A stretch of DNA of 64,000 bases from Halobacillus aidingensis (GTDB lineage Bacteria > Bacillota > Bacilli > Bacillales > Halobacillaceae), in contig NZ_FNIZ01000016.1 of the NCBI RefSeq assembly GCF_900104185.1, forward strand, positions 34,545 to 98,544. Reading direction: 5' to 3'. Below, one piece after another: positions 1 through 8,780 of this stretch. A model generated the notes under the pieces. The model was not told where the DNA came from. It searched no databases and saw only the letters and a list, made by a program, of their open reading frames with translations. How positions within the stretch are numbered: position 1 is the stretch's first letter; every line of letters begins with the position of its first letter. A program made the translations under genes and the position numbers.

Positions 1-24
1 CCCGAATAAGATTTTTAACCGCTG

Positions 25-595
25 TTTATTGAACAATATGGCAGGATTGTTGAAGACTCGGTTTCAAGATGTTCTTGGGGTTCGTTTACGGTGTTGAGTG
101 TTAGGGGTGTTTGGGAAGCAGCTCGCTTTCCTGCGGGGATGACGGCAAGCCTCCTCGTGCTTCGCACTGTGGGGTCTCGCCAGTCAATCCATTCCCGCGG
201 GAGTCTCGCAGCTTTCCAACCACCCCATTCCATGAAGGTGAGAAACGAACCCCGCTACTGTGTGGGGGGTCTTCCACTATCCTTGTGTTATATGCATAAA
301 GCGCTACATAACAAGCTTTCCGCACCCAGAATAGAGTGTCTGCAAGTTCGTACCCTCCATTAAATCTGTGCATAAAAGCAGCTTATTCTGGAAGTGGTTT
401 CGAGACACTTATATGGCAAAGGGGCGGAGGGAAACGGTGAGACTCCTATGGGACGTGTGGGACAGGTGAGACCCCGGAAGGCGTAGCCTGAGGAGGCTCA
501 CCGCCCGCCCCATGGAAAGCGAACCTTTTCCCGCAGCCCCTAAACTCACACATAAGTCTCGAAACTGAGTCTTCCAGAAAAGGGAGCTTTAGTTG
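25..595. repeat. Bipartite intergenic repeat, copy E1 (module A + inverted module B)
   Basis: Non-coding repeat of about 570 bp. Module A (about 52-280) has an outer stem GGGGTTCGTTT / AAACGAACCCC, a second stem around GGTGTTTGGGAA / TTTCCAACCACC, and an apical stem GTGC-ttc-GCAC. Module B (about 391-577, opposite orientation) begins GGTTTCGAGAC and ends GTCTCGAAACTGAGTCTTCC. The edge motifs ATATGGCAGGATTGTTGAAGACTC and GGGAGCTTTAGTTG recur, with changes, at the edges of the other copies. The whole element is close to the reverse complement of copy E5 at 31 kb. Short open frames here are not genes: they are low-complexity translations that recur in every copy. Confidence 0.85.
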
Positions 596-608
596 AAGAG
601 TATATAAA

Positions 609-646
609 AAAAGAAGTCCAAAGCTCATAGCTTTGGATTTCTTTTT
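609..646 (-). terminator. Rho-independent terminator of dctP
   Basis: Hairpin with arms AAGAAGTCCAAAGC and GCTTTGGATTTCTT just past the dctP stop, with a run of T on the minus strand. Confidence 0.75.
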
Positions 647-654
647 ATCATGAA

Positions 655-1761
655 TTATTGACCGGAAGAATCGATTTCTTCTAGCAGCTTATCAAGGATT
701 TGCCCATCTACGGTAGAGACTTCCTCACGATAGAAGTCACGCACCGGTGCCGCTTTCTCTCTAAATGCGTTACGTTGCTCTTCATTCAACTCGATAATTT
801 CTGTAGGGTTTTCTGTATCATTTTTAATGACTTCAAGGTATTCTTCGTTCTGTTTCTTTTGTTCTTCGAATACCCAGTCCTGCATTTCTTCTACAGTTTC
901 ATCGATCGTTGATTGCATTTCTTCATCCAGACCCTCATACCAATCTGTATTCACTGTCGTCATCGCGACGTAGTTGTTGTGGTTTGAAATCGTCATATAA
1001 TCCTGTACTTCATGGAAAGAAGCGTCTCCGATAAAGAAGATCGGGTTCTCTTGGCCTTCTACTGTTCCTTGATCAAGTCCTGTGTAAAGCTCTCCCCAGC
1101 TCATAGACTGTGGATCTGCTCCATAAGCCTTATAAGATTCAAGAATCAATGGAGAAGTTTGTGTACGCATTTTCAACCCTTCAAAGTCTGCAGGCTCAGA
1201 GATTGCCCGACTGGATGTCCACTGCATAGCACCCTCTGTCCAGTAAGATAAAGGTGAGATACTGTGTTCTTCATACAACTCACGTAAATCGGTATTCAAA
1301 GCTTCACTATCATTCAAAATCTGTTGTGTAGTTTCTACGCTATCCGGGAAAAGGAAGTGAAGGGCAAACAACTGTCCTTCTTTAACCATGTTCCCAGTAA
1401 AGCCCGGTGACATGACAGCCATTTCAACTGTACCACTTTGCAGCTGCTCCACCTGGTCAGTTTCGCTTCCAAGGCCACCAAATTCATATACATCAATATT
1501 TACGGCGCCGTCTGTTTTTTCATTCATACGTTTGGCAAATTCTTCAGCATATTCGTATTGAACTTGCCCGTCAATTTCTTCTGTTACAAATTTCCAATTA
1601 TATGTTTCTCCTCCATCTCCACTTGCGCTTCCATCACCTTCACCATTTCCGCCACAAGCAGCTAACACCATGCCCAAAACCACTAACGTCATTAATGCTA
1701 AAAGATTCTTTTTCTTAAAGATAAAAATGACCTCCCCTAATTTTTGTATATTTGCTCTCAC
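655..1761 (-). CDS. dctP: TRAP transporter substrate-binding lipoprotein, DctP family
   Basis: Extracytoplasmic solute receptor of a tripartite ATP-independent periplasmic transporter, tethered as a lipoprotein. The signal peptide ends in a lipobox (VLAAC) followed by an acidic Gly/Ser linker, then the DctP fold with a typical GELYTGLDQGTVEGQENP segment. It is the last gene of dctQ-dctM-dctP. The start is uncertain. The best ribosome site, AGGGGAGGT at 1731-1739, is followed not by ATG or GTG but by ATT (1728-1726) and ATC (1722-1720); initiation at ATC would give a normal signal peptide, MFKKKNLLALMTLV. The upstream GTG at 1761 used for these coordinates has only a weak AAGGG and makes an awkward N-terminus. 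The substrate, probably an organic acid, cannot be told from sequence. Confidence 0.88.
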   Translation of the reverse strand: MRANIQKLGEVIFIFKKKNLLALMTLVVLGMVLAACGGNGEGDGSASGDGGETYNWKFVTEEIDGQVQYEYAEEFAKRMNEKTDGAVNIDVYEFGGLGSETDQVEQLQSGTVEMAVMSPGFTGNMVKEGQLFALHFLFPDSVETTQQILNDSEALNTDLRELYEEHSISPLSYWTEGAMQWTSSRAISEPADFEGLKMRTQTSPLILESYKAYGADPQSMSWGELYTGLDQGTVEGQENPIFFIGDASFHEVQDYMTISNHNNYVAMTTVNTDWYEGLDEEMQSTIDETVEEMQDWVFEEQKKQNEEYLEVIKNDTENPTEIIELNEEQRNAFREKAAPVRDFYREEVSTVDGQILDKLLEEIDSSGQ

Positions 1762-1769
1762 TCTATCCC

Positions 1770-3035
1770 TTACAAAAGAATAAGTGAAAGTTCTTCAAAG
1801 AATATTAACAAAGCAGATATCACAAACATCATCAGGATATACGGCGGTGTTCCTTTAATTACCTGTAAATACGGTTTATTAAATACCGCACTTGCTGTAA
1901 ATATATCAACTCCAAATGGTGGAGTGGCTGACCCTAATGCTGCTTGGAATGTAATGACAACTCCTAAATGTATAGGATCCACTCCTGCGCTCATTGCGGC
2001 AGGATAGAAAATAGGAGTCAGAATAAGAATGACGACAATTGGATCGACGAACATACAGCCGATAAAGAAGAAAATTGTCACCATCAACAGGACATAGATG
2101 GCGCTTGGATCAGAACCAAGCACGGTTTCCGTAATCATTTGCGGAATCCTGGCAAAGGATATTACCCATGTAAAGGCCTGCCCTCCTGCCACCAAGACAA
2201 AGACCGCTGATGTAACAAGTCCTGTTGATTTAGCGACTTTAGGTATGTCCTTGATATGTACGGAACGATAGATCAGCACTTCCAGAATAAAGGCATAAAG
2301 CACTGATACACCAGCTGCCTCAGTTGGACTGAAAAGACCAGTATAGATTCCTCCGATAATTAATACAGGGAATCCTAAAGGCAGAAGCGCTTTCTTTGTC
2401 ATCTGTAAACGCTCACTCCAGCTCGCCTTATTTGCAAGTGGAATATTGGCTGCCTTTGCATAAATAACACTGTAAATAGCAAAACAAAGGAAGACAAGTA
2501 CCCCTGGGATAATACCTGCTATGAATAAATCACCCACGGATGTACCGGAAACAAGACCATAAATGATCATTCCGATACTAGGTGGTACAAGTAAAGCCAC
2601 ATCACTAGAGTTAATGATCAAGGCCATGGCAGAGGAATCTTTGTACCCAACCTTCAACAACCTTTGCCGCATGGGCTTACCGACGGCTACAACAGTCGCC
2701 TGCGTAGAACCCGATATAGCTCCGAATAATGTACAGGCAGCAGCTGTCGTTACCGCATACCCCCCTCGGATATGTCCGATAAATGAACCTATAAAATCTA
2801 ATAATCGATTCGATGTTTTTCCAGTGGTCATAATATCAGCTGCAAATATGAAAAGTGGTACAGCTAACAGTACATACGCTTCAATTCCAGTAGAAAATTG
2901 CTGCATGAGTATCATGGGATCCAATGTAGGAAAATAAATGAACATGATGACTAATGGGGCAACCATTAGCGGAATCATCATTGGGAAGTTCAAAAAGAGA
3001 AGAACCACCATGATTATAAGCATAGTCGCTATCAT
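1770..3035 (-). CDS. dctM: TRAP transporter large permease subunit, DctM family
   Basis: Twelve-helix membrane subunit that carries the solute with sodium. The 421-residue length is normal. Family features include the AAACTLFGAISGSTQATVVA segment and the loop SDVALLVPPSIGMIIYG. The ATG is preceded by AAAGGG. The gene lies 31 bp after dctQ and its stop is 9 bp before the first possible dctP start, so the three form one operon. The subunits together import a small carboxylate using the sodium gradient, which suits a salt-adapted cell; the sodium coupling is family knowledge. Confidence 0.93.
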   Translation of the reverse strand: MIATMLIIMVVLLFLNFPMMIPLMVAPLVIMFIYFPTLDPMILMQQFSTGIEAYVLLAVPLFIFAADIMTTGKTSNRLLDFIGSFIGHIRGGYAVTTAAACTLFGAISGSTQATVVAVGKPMRQRLLKVGYKDSSAMALIINSSDVALLVPPSIGMIIYGLVSGTSVGDLFIAGIIPGVLVFLCFAIYSVIYAKAANIPLANKASWSERLQMTKKALLPLGFPVLIIGGIYTGLFSPTEAAGVSVLYAFILEVLIYRSVHIKDIPKVAKSTGLVTSAVFVLVAGGQAFTWVISFARIPQMITETVLGSDPSAIYVLLMVTIFFFIGCMFVDPIVVILILTPIFYPAAMSAGVDPIHLGVVITFQAALGSATPPFGVDIFTASAVFNKPYLQVIKGTPPYILMMFVISALLIFFEELSLILL

Positions 3036-3066
3036 ATCGTTACCCTTTCTGGACTTGGATTTTTTG

Positions 3067-3624
3067 TTACAAGTGTGTTCCTTCTAATTCTTCTGTTGTG
3101 TCCTGATCATTGTAATCTTTCGCATCCGTTCCCAAATACACATCCTCCCGGTTACGAATATTGACCCACATGTTTCTTAAGAACTGAATTCCTCCGAGCA
3201 AAAAGCCTATGGGAATGAAGATGTACAAATAAAAAGCAGGCATTTGAAGTGCAGAAGTCACCCTGCCCGATTCTCGTACATCCATTACGTATAACCAAGA
3301 ATAGTAACTAAGAACGAACAAGACGATAGCCGTTACAAATGGAATAAAAATAGCTAATACTTTTCTTGCCTTAAAAGGAGCCAAGTCATAAAATGCCGAC
3401 ATACTGATGTGGCGTCCTTTTCTGGCTGCATAGCTAATTCCCATGAATGTAGCAATGACGACAGCAATTTGACTAACTTCATCAGCAAATGGCAGCGAAT
3501 AACCGAAGGTCTCCCTTATAATCGCTTTTCCGACTACCATCAATGCAATGATAATGACCGCATAACTTAATATGAATTCTTCGATCTTCAGAATGATTTT
3601 GTCTACTACCTTTAATACCTTCAA
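3067..3624 (-). CDS. dctQ: TRAP transporter small permease subunit, DctQ family
   Basis: Small four-helix membrane subunit (185 residues) that pairs with DctM. Hydrophobic stretches lie at about residues 15-35, 50-70, 90-110 and 130-150, with the family segment FADEVSQIAVVIATFMGISYAARKGRHI. It starts with TTG at 3624 behind a strong AGGAGG nine bases upstream, and is the first gene of the operon. The 219 bp upstream (3625-3843) must hold the operon promoter, but no clear consensus stands out there. Confidence 0.9.
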   Translation of the reverse strand: MKVLKVVDKIILKIEEFILSYAVIIIALMVVGKAIIRETFGYSLPFADEVSQIAVVIATFMGISYAARKGRHISMSAFYDLAPFKARKVLAIFIPFVTAIVLFVLSYYSWLYVMDVRESGRVTSALQMPAFYLYIFIPIGFLLGGIQFLRNMWVNIRNREDVYLGTDAKDYNDQDTTEELEGTHL

Positions 3625-3843
3625 CTATGTAATCCTCCTAAATGATTGGTGTGGTAGTTTTTAGGTCAATTACTAAACATAATACCGAAATTGTTCCCTT
3701 TCACTCAAATCAGTTTAAACAGAATTTTTCGTTTATTTTATGTATATTTCACATTGTAAGGAACTTGTAATTGTTGGATGCTTATATGTTCCACATAGCT
3801 CAACATAGATGCTGAATGCTCCAATTTCACTATTACCTTTTCC

Positions 3844-4689
3844 TTATTCTGTAAAATAATAGACAATTGAATCCCCTATTTTTTCATATCCAATCTTTTT
3901 ATAAATGGAATTTGATGTAGAATTGGCAAGGTCCGTATAGAGAGAACAAAAAGAGTAGCCACTATGCAACAGCTTATCTGTCAGATGCCATACGGCTTGA
4001 GAAGCATACCCCTTCCTTTTATACTGATCAGGTGTAAACACAGCATTGATTGTGGCTCCATTCTTCGTTGTTCGAGCCCGACTTGCCATGGAAACGGCTG
4101 TTCCATCGACGATCCATAAATGAAGGCGTTGATCCTCAATTAGACTTTCAGCCAATTCCTTCGCTCGTCCCGCTACATGGTTCTCTCCTGTTTCCTTTCC
4201 ATACTGTTCCAACCAATTTTCGACAAGGGACTGATAGGAAGCGTCTGCTTCAATTAACTGACCCTTTTGTTTTTGAATCGTTTTCAATTGATTCAACCTG
4301 AATATTCCTTGCTCCATCTGCAGCTCTGCTTCCTGCCCGGTATGGCGCATCCATTCTTTCAAGAAAAATTCCACCGCTTTCCGTTCTCCAAGTACACCGG
4401 GGACATCATGCTCTTCCTTAACCAAGTACTGGACAAATGCACGAATATGAGCAGGCTCCCAATGATTGAGCGAAGGAATGATCCATAAATGCGGAGGCGT
4501 TCTCATTGACATGAACACAGGTTTTCCATTGTCCTGGAAGCTGATTAAATGACAAGCTTCTTTCCCATGGGATTTTTTCAGACGTTCTAAAATCCCCAGA
4601 GGCAGGTTGTTTTCCGCTTCCTTATCCAGTAGCAATGCTTCCACTCGTTCATGGAACTTGATTGGGTCGTGTTCATAAATTATAGTCAT
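3844..4689 (-). CDS. GNAT family N-acetyltransferase
   Basis: Protein of 281 residues with a C-terminal GNAT fold that would transfer an acetyl group from acetyl-CoA to an unknown substrate. The acetyl-CoA site is visible as VFTPDQYKRKGYASQAVWHL (about residues 220-240), followed by a typical LYTDLANSTSNSIYKKIGYE ending. The N-terminal 150 residues form a separate, less conserved domain. I chose the ATG at 4689 because AAAAGGGG lies nine bases upstream; a TTG 30 bases earlier has no better site. It is a single gene, and the target is unknown. Confidence 0.85.
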   Translation of the reverse strand: MTIIYEHDPIKFHERVEALLLDKEAENNLPLGILERLKKSHGKEACHLISFQDNGKPVFMSMRTPPHLWIIPSLNHWEPAHIRAFVQYLVKEEHDVPGVLGERKAVEFFLKEWMRHTGQEAELQMEQGIFRLNQLKTIQKQKGQLIEADASYQSLVENWLEQYGKETGENHVAGRAKELAESLIEDQRLHLWIVDGTAVSMASRARTTKNGATINAVFTPDQYKRKGYASQAVWHLTDKLLHSGYSFCSLYTDLANSTSNSIYKKIGYEKIGDSIVYYFTE

Positions 4690-4816
4690 CAATGAGTACC
4701 CCTTTTCTTTTTGCTTCAAACCAGTTTTTTGTTAAAATTCTGAATAAGATGAATTTTTATTTCCATTATACGTCTCAAAGACAAGTAGAACAACATAAAG
4801 AAAGGAAGAATAAACC

Positions 4817-4999
4817 ATGACAAAAAAAGAAATCCAAGATCAAATTGCTTTCTTAAAATCTGACTATATCCGTATTCAAGGAGATTTAGATAAACTTGAA
4901 GCTGCCGGCGGAAACATTCAAAATGCCGAAAAGCAGCTGGCTCGGATGGAAGAAGAATTAAAAGAACTAAATAAGCAGCTAGCTCAGGCAGAGCAGTAA
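4817..4999 (+). CDS. Small coiled-coil protein, SE1832 family
   Basis: A 60-residue protein that is mostly one amphipathic helix: heptad-like Leu/Ile spacing through DYIRIQGDLDKLEAAGG and then a second helix AEKQLARMEEELKELNKQL. This matches the conserved small SE1832-type protein of Firmicutes as I remember it; its function is unknown. The ribosome site AAAGGAAG lies before the ATG, and a clear terminator follows at once, so it is a real monocistronic gene. Confidence 0.75.
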   Translation: MTKKEIQDQIAFLKSDYIRIQGDLDKLEAAGGNIQNAEKQLARMEEELKELNKQLAQAEQ

Positions 5000-5000
5000 A

Positions 5001-5034
5001 AAAAGACGGAGGAACCTGATTTCCTCCGTCTTTT
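5001..5034. terminator. Bidirectional terminator between converging genes
   Basis: Hairpin AAAAGACGGAGGA / TCCTCCGTCTTTT with A and T tracts on both flanks. It serves the small coiled-coil gene and the antiporter gene that converge on it. Confidence 0.85.
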
Positions 5035-5038
5035 CATG

Positions 5039-6895
5039 TTAAGATTTCTTTTGATTTTCTTTTTCTTTTCGCTGCCCCTCAAGTTTCTCCTGGATCTTTT
5101 CAAACTCTTTGCTTGGAGGCATTAAAGAAACGATGACATCACCGTTTTCTGCCTTATACTCCATATCGGGAGTGAAAAACTCCACTTTTCCTGAGGCCCT
5201 TTTCGCAAATAAGAGCAAGGCGTGTTGATCCATATTCTTCATGTAGTCTTTGAAGGTATACTGTTCTGTGATCGTCGTTTTGCGGAATACGTAGCCATTT
5301 TCCACTCTAGCATTCAATTCTTCCCAGGAAGCCCCTTCTTCAAATAGGATTCTCCCTCCGATCGTATGCACAAGATCTTCCAAATCGTCTCCCTCTTTAT
5401 TGCTTAAACTAAGTTGGAATGAGTTGTTACGACCGAATTCCGGTACGAAGGTCGTACACACGAGGGCATTGTATGAATCTAATTCTGTAGCGGCAACTAG
5501 ATACTCATATGGTGTCATATCTAAATAGTATTCGGTTTGCTCCGATAAGATTTCTCCATGATAGGATTCAATTCCTCGGGAACGTGCTCGGGACAGTCTC
5601 TCCCATGAAGAATCCGTAAGAAGAACGGGGATCTTAAGGTCCTCCAATGTCTTGGCAAGACCCGTTGTGAAGGCACTTCCTCCAGCGATGAGTACTCCTG
5701 GAGGTCCCTCCATCGATAATCCCAATTTTTTCGCAAGCCAGCCAATAGAAAAGCCATGGGCCACAACAGTTGTAAATACAAGGGCAAAGGTCAATGATAT
5801 GAGAATCGATGCATCCTCAAATCCTTCCTCCAAAAGGACACTCGCAAAATAACTGGCAACCGTCAGGGCGACAATCCCTCTCGGTGCAATCCAACCGACC
5901 AGAAGCTTCTCTGATTTAGATAAATCCGTCCCTACAGTGGATAGAAAAATCGACAACGGTCGGACGATAAACAACATTAAAGCGACAAACCCAATAATCT
6001 GTATGTTGAAGATTTCTACCAACGTATCAACCGTCAGGGAAGCGGTCAGCATGACAAAGATGGTAGAGATCAACAATAAGGATATATTTTCTTTAAAGTG
6101 TCTCATATCTGCAATGGACGAGATATGCATATTTGCAAGAGTCATCCCCATCGCTGTTACAGATAATAGACCCGTTTCATGCATGATTTCATCAGCAATC
6201 GTAAAACAAGCAATAACAACGGCAAAGACGGCTGGGGATTTAAGGAACTCAGGGATATACCCTGTTTCAAACATCCAGCCGACTCCTTTTCCGCAAACCC
6301 AGCCAAGAAAGACAGCAAAGGCGGAAGCGGCAAAGAACATCAATAACGCAGAAGGATCATTGTTGGTCAGGAATAGGATGATTTCGAACGCAAATACCGC
6401 AAGTAATGCGCCGATCGGATCGACAATGATTCCTTCCCATTTCAAGATTTTAGCTGGACGTGGTTTTAACTTTGCCTGACGTAATAGAGGCAGGATAACA
6501 GTCGGTCCAGTAACAATGAATAAGCCCCCGATTGTAAAAGCGACAGCCCAAGATAAACCCGCCACATAATGAGCCGCTAATGAACCTAATATCCAGCTTA
6601 GAAACGCACCGAAAGTCACGATCCTGAACACGGGGCGGCCTAAACCTTTCACTTCCTTCATATCCAGGTTCAAGCTTCCTTCGAAAAGAATGACGGCGAC
6701 GGCCAAAGATATGATCGGTTTATAAAGTTCTCCGAAGTCCTGCTCAGGGTTCATGAGGCCTAGTACAGGTCCGGCTAAGAGACCGGCGATGGACATGACT
6801 ACAATGGCAGGCAACCGAAAGCGCCAGGCCACCCATTGCGATCCTACGCCGAGAAACCCCACTAACATCAGTTGTAAGAGTAACGAATCTATCAT
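5039..6895 (-). CDS. Na+(K+)/H+ antiporter of the CPA1 family with C-terminal TrkA-like domain
   Basis: Membrane antiporter of about 618 residues that exchanges sodium or potassium for protons, important for pH and salt balance. The first 390 residues hold the Na+/H+ exchanger fold with 12-13 membrane segments, including ILFEGSLNLDMKEVKG and GPTVILPLL. The cytoplasmic part has a Rossmann-like domain beginning GVLIAGGSAFTTGLAKTL (about residue 405) and a TrkA-C domain near the end. The layout resembles NhaP2/CvrA-like proteins. The ATG at 6895 is chosen for its AAGGAG eight bases upstream; earlier in-frame codons lack a site. Cation specificity cannot be decided. Confidence 0.88.
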   Translation of the reverse strand: MIDSLLLQLMLVGFLGVGSQWVAWRFRLPAIVVMSIAGLLAGPVLGLMNPEQDFGELYKPIISLAVAVILFEGSLNLDMKEVKGLGRPVFRIVTFGAFLSWILGSLAAHYVAGLSWAVAFTIGGLFIVTGPTVILPLLRQAKLKPRPAKILKWEGIIVDPIGALLAVFAFEIILFLTNNDPSALLMFFAASAFAVFLGWVCGKGVGWMFETGYIPEFLKSPAVFAVVIACFTIADEIMHETGLLSVTAMGMTLANMHISSIADMRHFKENISLLLISTIFVMLTASLTVDTLVEIFNIQIIGFVALMLFIVRPLSIFLSTVGTDLSKSEKLLVGWIAPRGIVALTVASYFASVLLEEGFEDASILISLTFALVFTTVVAHGFSIGWLAKKLGLSMEGPPGVLIAGGSAFTTGLAKTLEDLKIPVLLTDSSWERLSRARSRGIESYHGEILSEQTEYYLDMTPYEYLVAATELDSYNALVCTTFVPEFGRNNSFQLSLSNKEGDDLEDLVHTIGGRILFEEGASWEELNARVENGYVFRKTTITEQYTFKDYMKNMDQHALLLFAKRASGKVEFFTPDMEYKAENGDVIVSLMPPSKEFEKIQEKLEGQRKEKENQKKS

Positions 6896-6999
6896 TGAAC
6901 AGTCTCCTTCTGTAAGGTGTATGTACGACCCTCGAGTAATATAGACATATTCTATATGCCTCTCCCTCATCTGTAAACTAAATTGTCTGTAAAAAACTT

Positions 7000-7180
7000 C
7001 CCACTAAAGCTCCCTTTAATTGAAGGCTCAGTTTCGAGACTTTTGTTGAGCGGATGGGGTCTGCGGGGAATGGCTCGCTTTCCGCGGGGCCCCACACGAT
7101 GTGGGGTCTTTCGAAGAGCCCCTAAACTCCAACAAAAGTCTCGAAATCAAGTCTTTCACAATCCTGCTATATTGCTGAGT
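7000..7180. repeat. Short derivative of the intergenic repeat, copy E2
   Basis: Compact copy of about 180 bp with normal edges (CACTAAAGCTCCC on the left, ACAATCCTGCTATAT on the right). Its outer arms, TTTCGAGACTTTTGTTG and CAACAAAAGTCTCGAAA, are a perfect 17-bp inverted repeat. The inner stems of module B are replaced by a short hairpin GCCCCACA-cga-TGTGGGG. Copy E7 at 43.9 kb carries a similar hairpin, so this looks like a separate reduced subtype rather than a random truncation. Confidence 0.75.
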
Positions 7181-7256
7181 AAAACCTTAATTTGTAAGGC
7201 AATCCCACAAAAAATGGTATGGTAATCATAACCTTTTAAATTTTCTAAAAAAATAA

Positions 7257-7285
7257 TTGACAGAAAGGTGTGACATTGATAGTAT
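7257..7285 (+). promoter_or_regulatory. SigA-type promoter of brnQ
   Basis: A perfect -35 TTGACA (7257-7262), a 17-bp spacer and a -10 TAGTAT (7280-7285). Transcription would begin near 7292, about 130 bases before brnQ. Confidence 0.8.
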
Positions 7286-7291
7286 TACGGC

Positions 7292-7385
7292 GGTGCGTTA
7301 ATCTCATTCACTTTTCAATAATGAAAATCATGCAGAAGCCTTGATTATTGCCGCTCATCTTTTGGATAAGAGCGCTTTTTTTACG
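7292..7385 (+). promoter_or_regulatory. Structured leader with putative attenuator before brnQ
   Basis: The leader can form CAATAAT / ATTATTG (about 7315-7349) and then a hairpin with arms CCGCTC and GAGCG followed by seven T residues, which looks like an intrinsic terminator. Its place between a strong promoter and the coding region suggests transcription attenuation. It lacks T-box or any riboswitch consensus that I recognise. See finding. Confidence 0.5.
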
Positions 7386-7419
7386 CAAAATATACAGACA
7401 TCTATGAGGAGGAGCCAGT

Positions 7420-8739
7420 ATGAAAGCAAGAGACACAATTTTTATTGGATTCACATTGTTCGCTTTGTTTTTCGGTGCTGGAAACTTGATCTATCCTGTT
7501 TCCCTCGGTATTGAATCAGGAACATCCTACTTCCCGGCTATATTCGGTTTTGTTATTACTGGTGTAGGGTTACCTATTATTACCGTAGCGGCTATATCGC
7601 TTGTACGTAACGGCGCTGTTCAATTAGCTGGACGCGTCCACCCGATGTTCGGATTATTATTCACATCGATGGTCTACCTTGTCATTGGACCTTTCTTTGC
7701 CATTCCGAGGGCCGCAAACGTCGCCTTTGAAACAGGCATCGTTCCATTTACGAACGGAAAATCGTTGACATTATTCATTTTTACGGTCTTATTTTTTGTA
7801 CTCGTTTATTGGCTCAGCCGCAATCCATCTAAACTCGTGGATCGCGTAGGACAAATTTTAACCCCTGCTTTGTTCTTGGCCATCCTTGGTCTTGTCATTG
7901 GAAGCTTCTTTCTGCTTGATGGTCCTATTCAACCAGCCGGTGAAAAATATCAGGCACAACCTTTCTTTACAGGATTCATTGAAGGTTACTTGACCATGGA
8001 TGCCATTGCTTCTCTTGCTTTCGGTATTATCGTCGTTTCATCCTTCCGCGATCGTGGGGTTACTGATCCTAAAACGTTGACCATTCGAACATTAAAAGCA
8101 GGTTTAGTGACTGCCATCGGTCTAGCCACTGTCTATGTAGCCATTGGTTGGATCGGAGCTAGAATGGCAACGGAAGGGTCTTTTGATAATGGAAGTGCCA
8201 TCCTTGCTGGTGCTGCACAAATCATGTATGGAGATGTAGGAACGCTGTTACTTGGTGTGATTGTAGGACTTGCCTGTTTGACGACATGTATCGGTCTGAC
8301 CGTCGCCTGTGGCCAGTTCTTTTCAAAACGTGTGCCAGGGCTTACTTATAAACATGTCACCATCGTAGTTACTCTGATCAGTTTCGCTATATCCAATATC
8401 GGATTGAATCAAATCATCGCTTATTCTGTCCCGGTGCTTGTGTTCGTTTATCCGATCACCATTGTTCTCGTAGCCCTTACATTCATGAGCCCGCTCTTTA
8501 ACCACTCTCCTTATGTGTATCGAGGAGCCATTTTGTTGACTGCCATCATAGGGGTCTATGACGGACTCGTGGCTTTTGGCGCCGATGTTTCTGGCATCGA
8601 GCCATTGATCAGTCAACTTCCTTTATTCGAATTGAATTTAAGCTGGGTCTTCCCTGCCATTATTGGTGGCGTCGTCGGGCTTTTGATTGATTACTTTAAA
8701 GGAGAACCCCGTCATAAAGAAAGCTTTCAGAACGGTTAA
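7420..8739 (+). CDS. brnQ: Branched-chain amino acid transporter BrnQ (LIVCS family)
   Basis: Sodium- or proton-coupled importer of leucine, isoleucine and valine, 439 residues with about 12 membrane helices. It begins MKARDTIFIGFTLFALFFGAGN, the hallmark of the family, and continues with the IGPFFAIPRAANVAFE segment. GGAGGAG lies before the ATG. It is monocistronic, with its own promoter, a structured leader and a strong terminator directly after it. B. subtilis has comparable LIVCS carriers (BraB, BrnQ); which one this matches best cannot be said. Confidence 0.93.
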   Translation: MKARDTIFIGFTLFALFFGAGNLIYPVSLGIESGTSYFPAIFGFVITGVGLPIITVAAISLVRNGAVQLAGRVHPMFGLLFTSMVYLVIGPFFAIPRAANVAFETGIVPFTNGKSLTLFIFTVLFFVLVYWLSRNPSKLVDRVGQILTPALFLAILGLVIGSFFLLDGPIQPAGEKYQAQPFFTGFIEGYLTMDAIASLAFGIIVVSSFRDRGVTDPKTLTIRTLKAGLVTAIGLATVYVAIGWIGARMATEGSFDNGSAILAGAAQIMYGDVGTLLLGVIVGLACLTTCIGLTVACGQFFSKRVPGLTYKHVTIVVTLISFAISNIGLNQIIAYSVPVLVFVYPITIVLVALTFMSPLFNHSPYVYRGAILLTAIIGVYDGLVAFGADVSGIEPLISQLPLFELNLSWVFPAIIGGVVGLLIDYFKGEPRHKESFQNG

Positions 8740-8746
8740 CGTATGA

Positions 8747-8780
8747 AAATCCCTCTCCATGGTGGAGAGGGATTTTTTTA
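8747..8780 (+). terminator. Terminator of brnQ
   Basis: Perfect hairpin AAAATCCCTCTCCA / TGGAGAGGGATTTT followed by T residues. It also overlaps the end of the converging transglutaminase gene. Confidence 0.88.

Noticed and set aside
91..575. Open frames of 60-100 codons inside the intergenic repeats, on both strands
   Set aside because: The same low-complexity translations recur in every copy in several frames, they have no ribosome sites, and the base changes preserve stems, not codons.
7292..7385. T-box leader for brnQ
   Set aside because: No specifier stem or AGGGTGGNACCGCG antiterminator motif is present.
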